Virus record (IMG/VR): IMGVR_UViG_3300023297_000067
Span: 1-29,365 of that record
Reading direction: 5' to 3' (one strand)
DNA: 29,365 nt
DNA from: a virus
A model generated the notes under the pieces. It saw nothing but the letters and a program-made list of their open reading frames with translations, did no database searches and was not told where the DNA came from. The position numbers were made by a program, and so were the translations under genes. Positions 28,115 through 29,365 of the stretch are shown here, piece by piece (the stretch's first letter is position 1; each line of letters opens with the position of its first letter).

Positions 28115-29365
28115 ATGCCTATCTTCGCTCCATCCAAATTGGTTCTCCCCGGCACTGATGGTCTCGTCGGCCTGTGGGACCCGTCTATCCAGGGAGCGGG
28201 CGGAACAAAGCTTGTCGATCTGAGCGGGTATAATTCGCATGGAACGTTTGGCACGTCTTCGGATGTGTCATGGGAAACGACTTCGCGGGGTGTCTCGCTT
28301 TACTTCGATGGTTCCTCAGTCGGCGTTAGCGGTGTCCCCAAGAATCTCACAGGATATCCGTTCTCAGTTTCATTGTGGACGCGATCGACTGCAACGACGT
28401 GGTCAACTTTGTTCTGGATGGGGGATGGCACTAGGACTGACAAGATGTTCGTTGTATGGTTTCGGAATGTCTCCGGCCATATAACGATTTCCGCCAGAAA
28501 TGCAAGTGAGAAGTACACTGCTTCCACCAACGCATTCAACGATGGGAACTGGCATCACGTCGTGGCCGTGTTTGCTACGGCGACTGATAGGCGTCTTTAC
28601 GTGGACGGCAATTTAGAGGCGTCCAATGCGTCTTCAGTCCCGTTCATTACATCGATGAACAAGTGGACGCTTGGCCTTGCCGGTGACTCGTCCCCCGGTG
28701 CTGCATACGAAGGGCACTTGGATTCTGTCTCGCTCTATAATTGCGAGCTTAGCCCTTCTGTAATCCGTAGTTTCTACCGCGATTCCCGCCAGATGTTCCG
28801 CCGCGAGCCCATCGAGTTCTGGGGGGCGTTGGTCGGCAGTGGTGGGACATCCCAGGCTTTAGCGGGAGTAATTGCAGCTCAAGCGGCTGTGACTGGTTCT
28901 ATGTCTCTTGCGGCATCGTTAGCGGGGTCTACAGCAGCCGTATCCACTGTCTCAGCTGCGATCTCGGTCGGTATGGGTATATCTGGCCTTATTACGGGTA
29001 CAACGGCTCTAACAGGCCGTGTGGCGGTTGTACGGGGTATCAGTGGAGCTATCGCGGCGGTTACAACCGTTTCGGGCGGTTTAACCGTTGCTCGAAACAT
29101 ACAAGGAGCAATAGCAAGTCAATCGGTCGTCAGTGGTTCACTTTCAACAGATAAAAAGTTGGCAGGATTAACGACAGTTCAATCTGTCGTAAGTGGTTCG
29201 CTTTCAACAGATAAAAAGTTGGCAGGATTAACGACAGTTCAATCGGTCGTCAGTGGTTCACTTTCAACAGATAAAAAGTTGGCAGGATTAACGACAGTTC
29301 AATCTGTCGTAAGTGGTTCGCTTTCAACAGATAAAAAGTTGGCAGGATTAACGACAGTTCAATCG
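28115..29365 (+). CDS. LamG-domain fibre protein with tandem repeats (partial, runs off the right edge)
   Basis: The frame from the ATG at 28115 is open to the right edge (417 codons). Residues about 10-230 look like a LamG/concanavalin-A-type module: GLVGLWDPSIQGAGG, LYFDGSSVGVSG, FSVSLWTRST, NDGNWHHVVAVF, RRLYVDGNLEAS and GHLDSVSLYN. From codon 249 the sequence is made of 20-residue repeats. LamG modules bind carbohydrates, so host-surface recognition is likely. The ribosome site is weak. By eye the DNA is G+C-richer in the LamG part and A+T-richer in the perfect repeats. Confidence 0.8.
   Translation, partial: MPIFAPSKLVLPGTDGLVGLWDPSIQGAGGTKLVDLSGYNSHGTFGTSSDVSWETTSRGVSLYFDGSSVGVSGVPKNLTGYPFSVSLWTRSTATTWSTLFWMGDGTRTDKMFVVWFRNVSGHITISARNASEKYTASTNAFNDGNWHHVVAVFATATDRRLYVDGNLEASNASSVPFITSMNKWTLGLAGDSSPGAAYEGHLDSVSLYNCELSPSVIRSFYRDSRQMFRREPIEFWGALVGSGGTSQALAGVIAAQAAVTGSMSLAASLAGSTAAVSTVSAAISVGMGISGLITGTTALTGRVAVVRGISGAIAAVTTVSGGLTVARNIQGAIASQSVVSGSLSTDKKLAGLTTVQSVVSGSLSTDKKLAGLTTVQSVVSGSLSTDKKLAGLTTVQSVVSGSLSTDKKLAGLTTVQS
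28859..29365 (+). repeat. 60-bp coding repeats with 120-bp higher-order period
   Basis: Eight complete 60-bp units and part of a ninth are in frame. The first four are diverged (for example LAGVIAAQAAVTGSMSLAAS) and the fifth is transitional. The later ones are identical in protein (LAGLTTVQSVVSGSLSTDKK). From 29123 on, units of phase TCG-GTC-GTC...TCA and TCT-GTC-GTA...TCG alternate. They differ only at three third-codon positions, all synonymous, and the array continues beyond the window. Confidence 0.9.

Noticed and set aside
28859-29365. CRISPR-like or DGR-like array
   Set aside because: The repeats are continuous in frame without spacers, so it is not a CRISPR array. No reverse transcriptase or template repeat was seen, so a diversity-generating element is not supported.
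1-29365. Integrase, attachment site or lysogeny module
   Set aside because: No tyrosine or serine recombinase motif or convincing att repeat was found in the window. Absence here does not settle the lifestyle.

Overview
The window is part of a tailed double-stranded DNA phage genome (Caudoviricetes), either free or as a prophage. The evidence is a full head-assembly set on the + strand: small and large terminase, DUF1073-type portal, MuF-type minor head protein, DUF2213-type protease with a scaffold tail, decoration protein, HK97/encapsulin-like major capsid protein, head-tail connectors and the start of a LamG-containing fibre protein. No integrase, tRNA gene or tail-tube gene is visible. 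Lipobox proteins, two Tat signal peptides and a possible embedded spanin pair suggest a Gram-negative host. The host cannot be named from the sequence.

Region 1 (1-3751, - strand) is an early/replication operon. In transcription order it holds a sigma-region-2-like protein, a SNF2-type helicase/ATPase, a 54-residue ribbon-helix-helix-like protein, a membrane-anchored small protein, a DnaG-like primase and a ParB-like protein cut by the window edge. Three of the five junctions are ATGA stop/start overlaps, so translation is probably coupled. A sigma70-like promoter and a strong ribosome site precede the first gene. Region 2 (3864-4686, - strand) holds a small helix-turn-helix protein and two unknown small genes, and ends in a hairpin. 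An AT-rich palindromic region (about 4690-4780) separates the leftward genes from the rightward late genes and looks like the control region.

Region 3 (4938-9880, +) is packaging and portal: TerS, TerL, portal, a Cys-rich basic protein and MuF. Region 4 (9940-21255) is an approximately 11.4-kb accessory block between MuF and the capsid protease, where related phages usually have the protease/scaffold directly. It carries a radical SAM protein, a SAM-methyltransferase-like protein, two tandem Tat-signal proteins, a lipoprotein, a D12-class adenine methylase, a secreted protein preceded by a highly structured non-coding stretch, a possible spanin pair, an HNH/AP2 endonuclease, a Nudix hydrolase, many small zinc-ribbon or membrane proteins, and a - strand secreted lysozyme/transglycosylase. 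Two of its small genes sit in nearly identical flanks, as if in exchangeable cassettes.

Region 5 (21627-28109, +) resumes head assembly: protease plus a nested scaffold start, decoration protein, major capsid protein, an unknown head protein, a DUF115-like enzyme in an unexpected place, connector and completion proteins, a membrane/coiled-coil protein and two structural proteins. Region 6 (28115 to the right edge) is an open-ended LamG protein that runs into 20-residue tandem repeats. The last copies are identical in protein but alternate in DNA, giving a 120-bp higher-order repeat.

The most unusual items are the accessory block itself, the structured leader at 15243-15624, the cassette-like flanks and Tat pair at 12321-13657, the radical SAM/methyltransferase content, and the fibre repeat. 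All family names come from reading motifs by eye; no database search was run.
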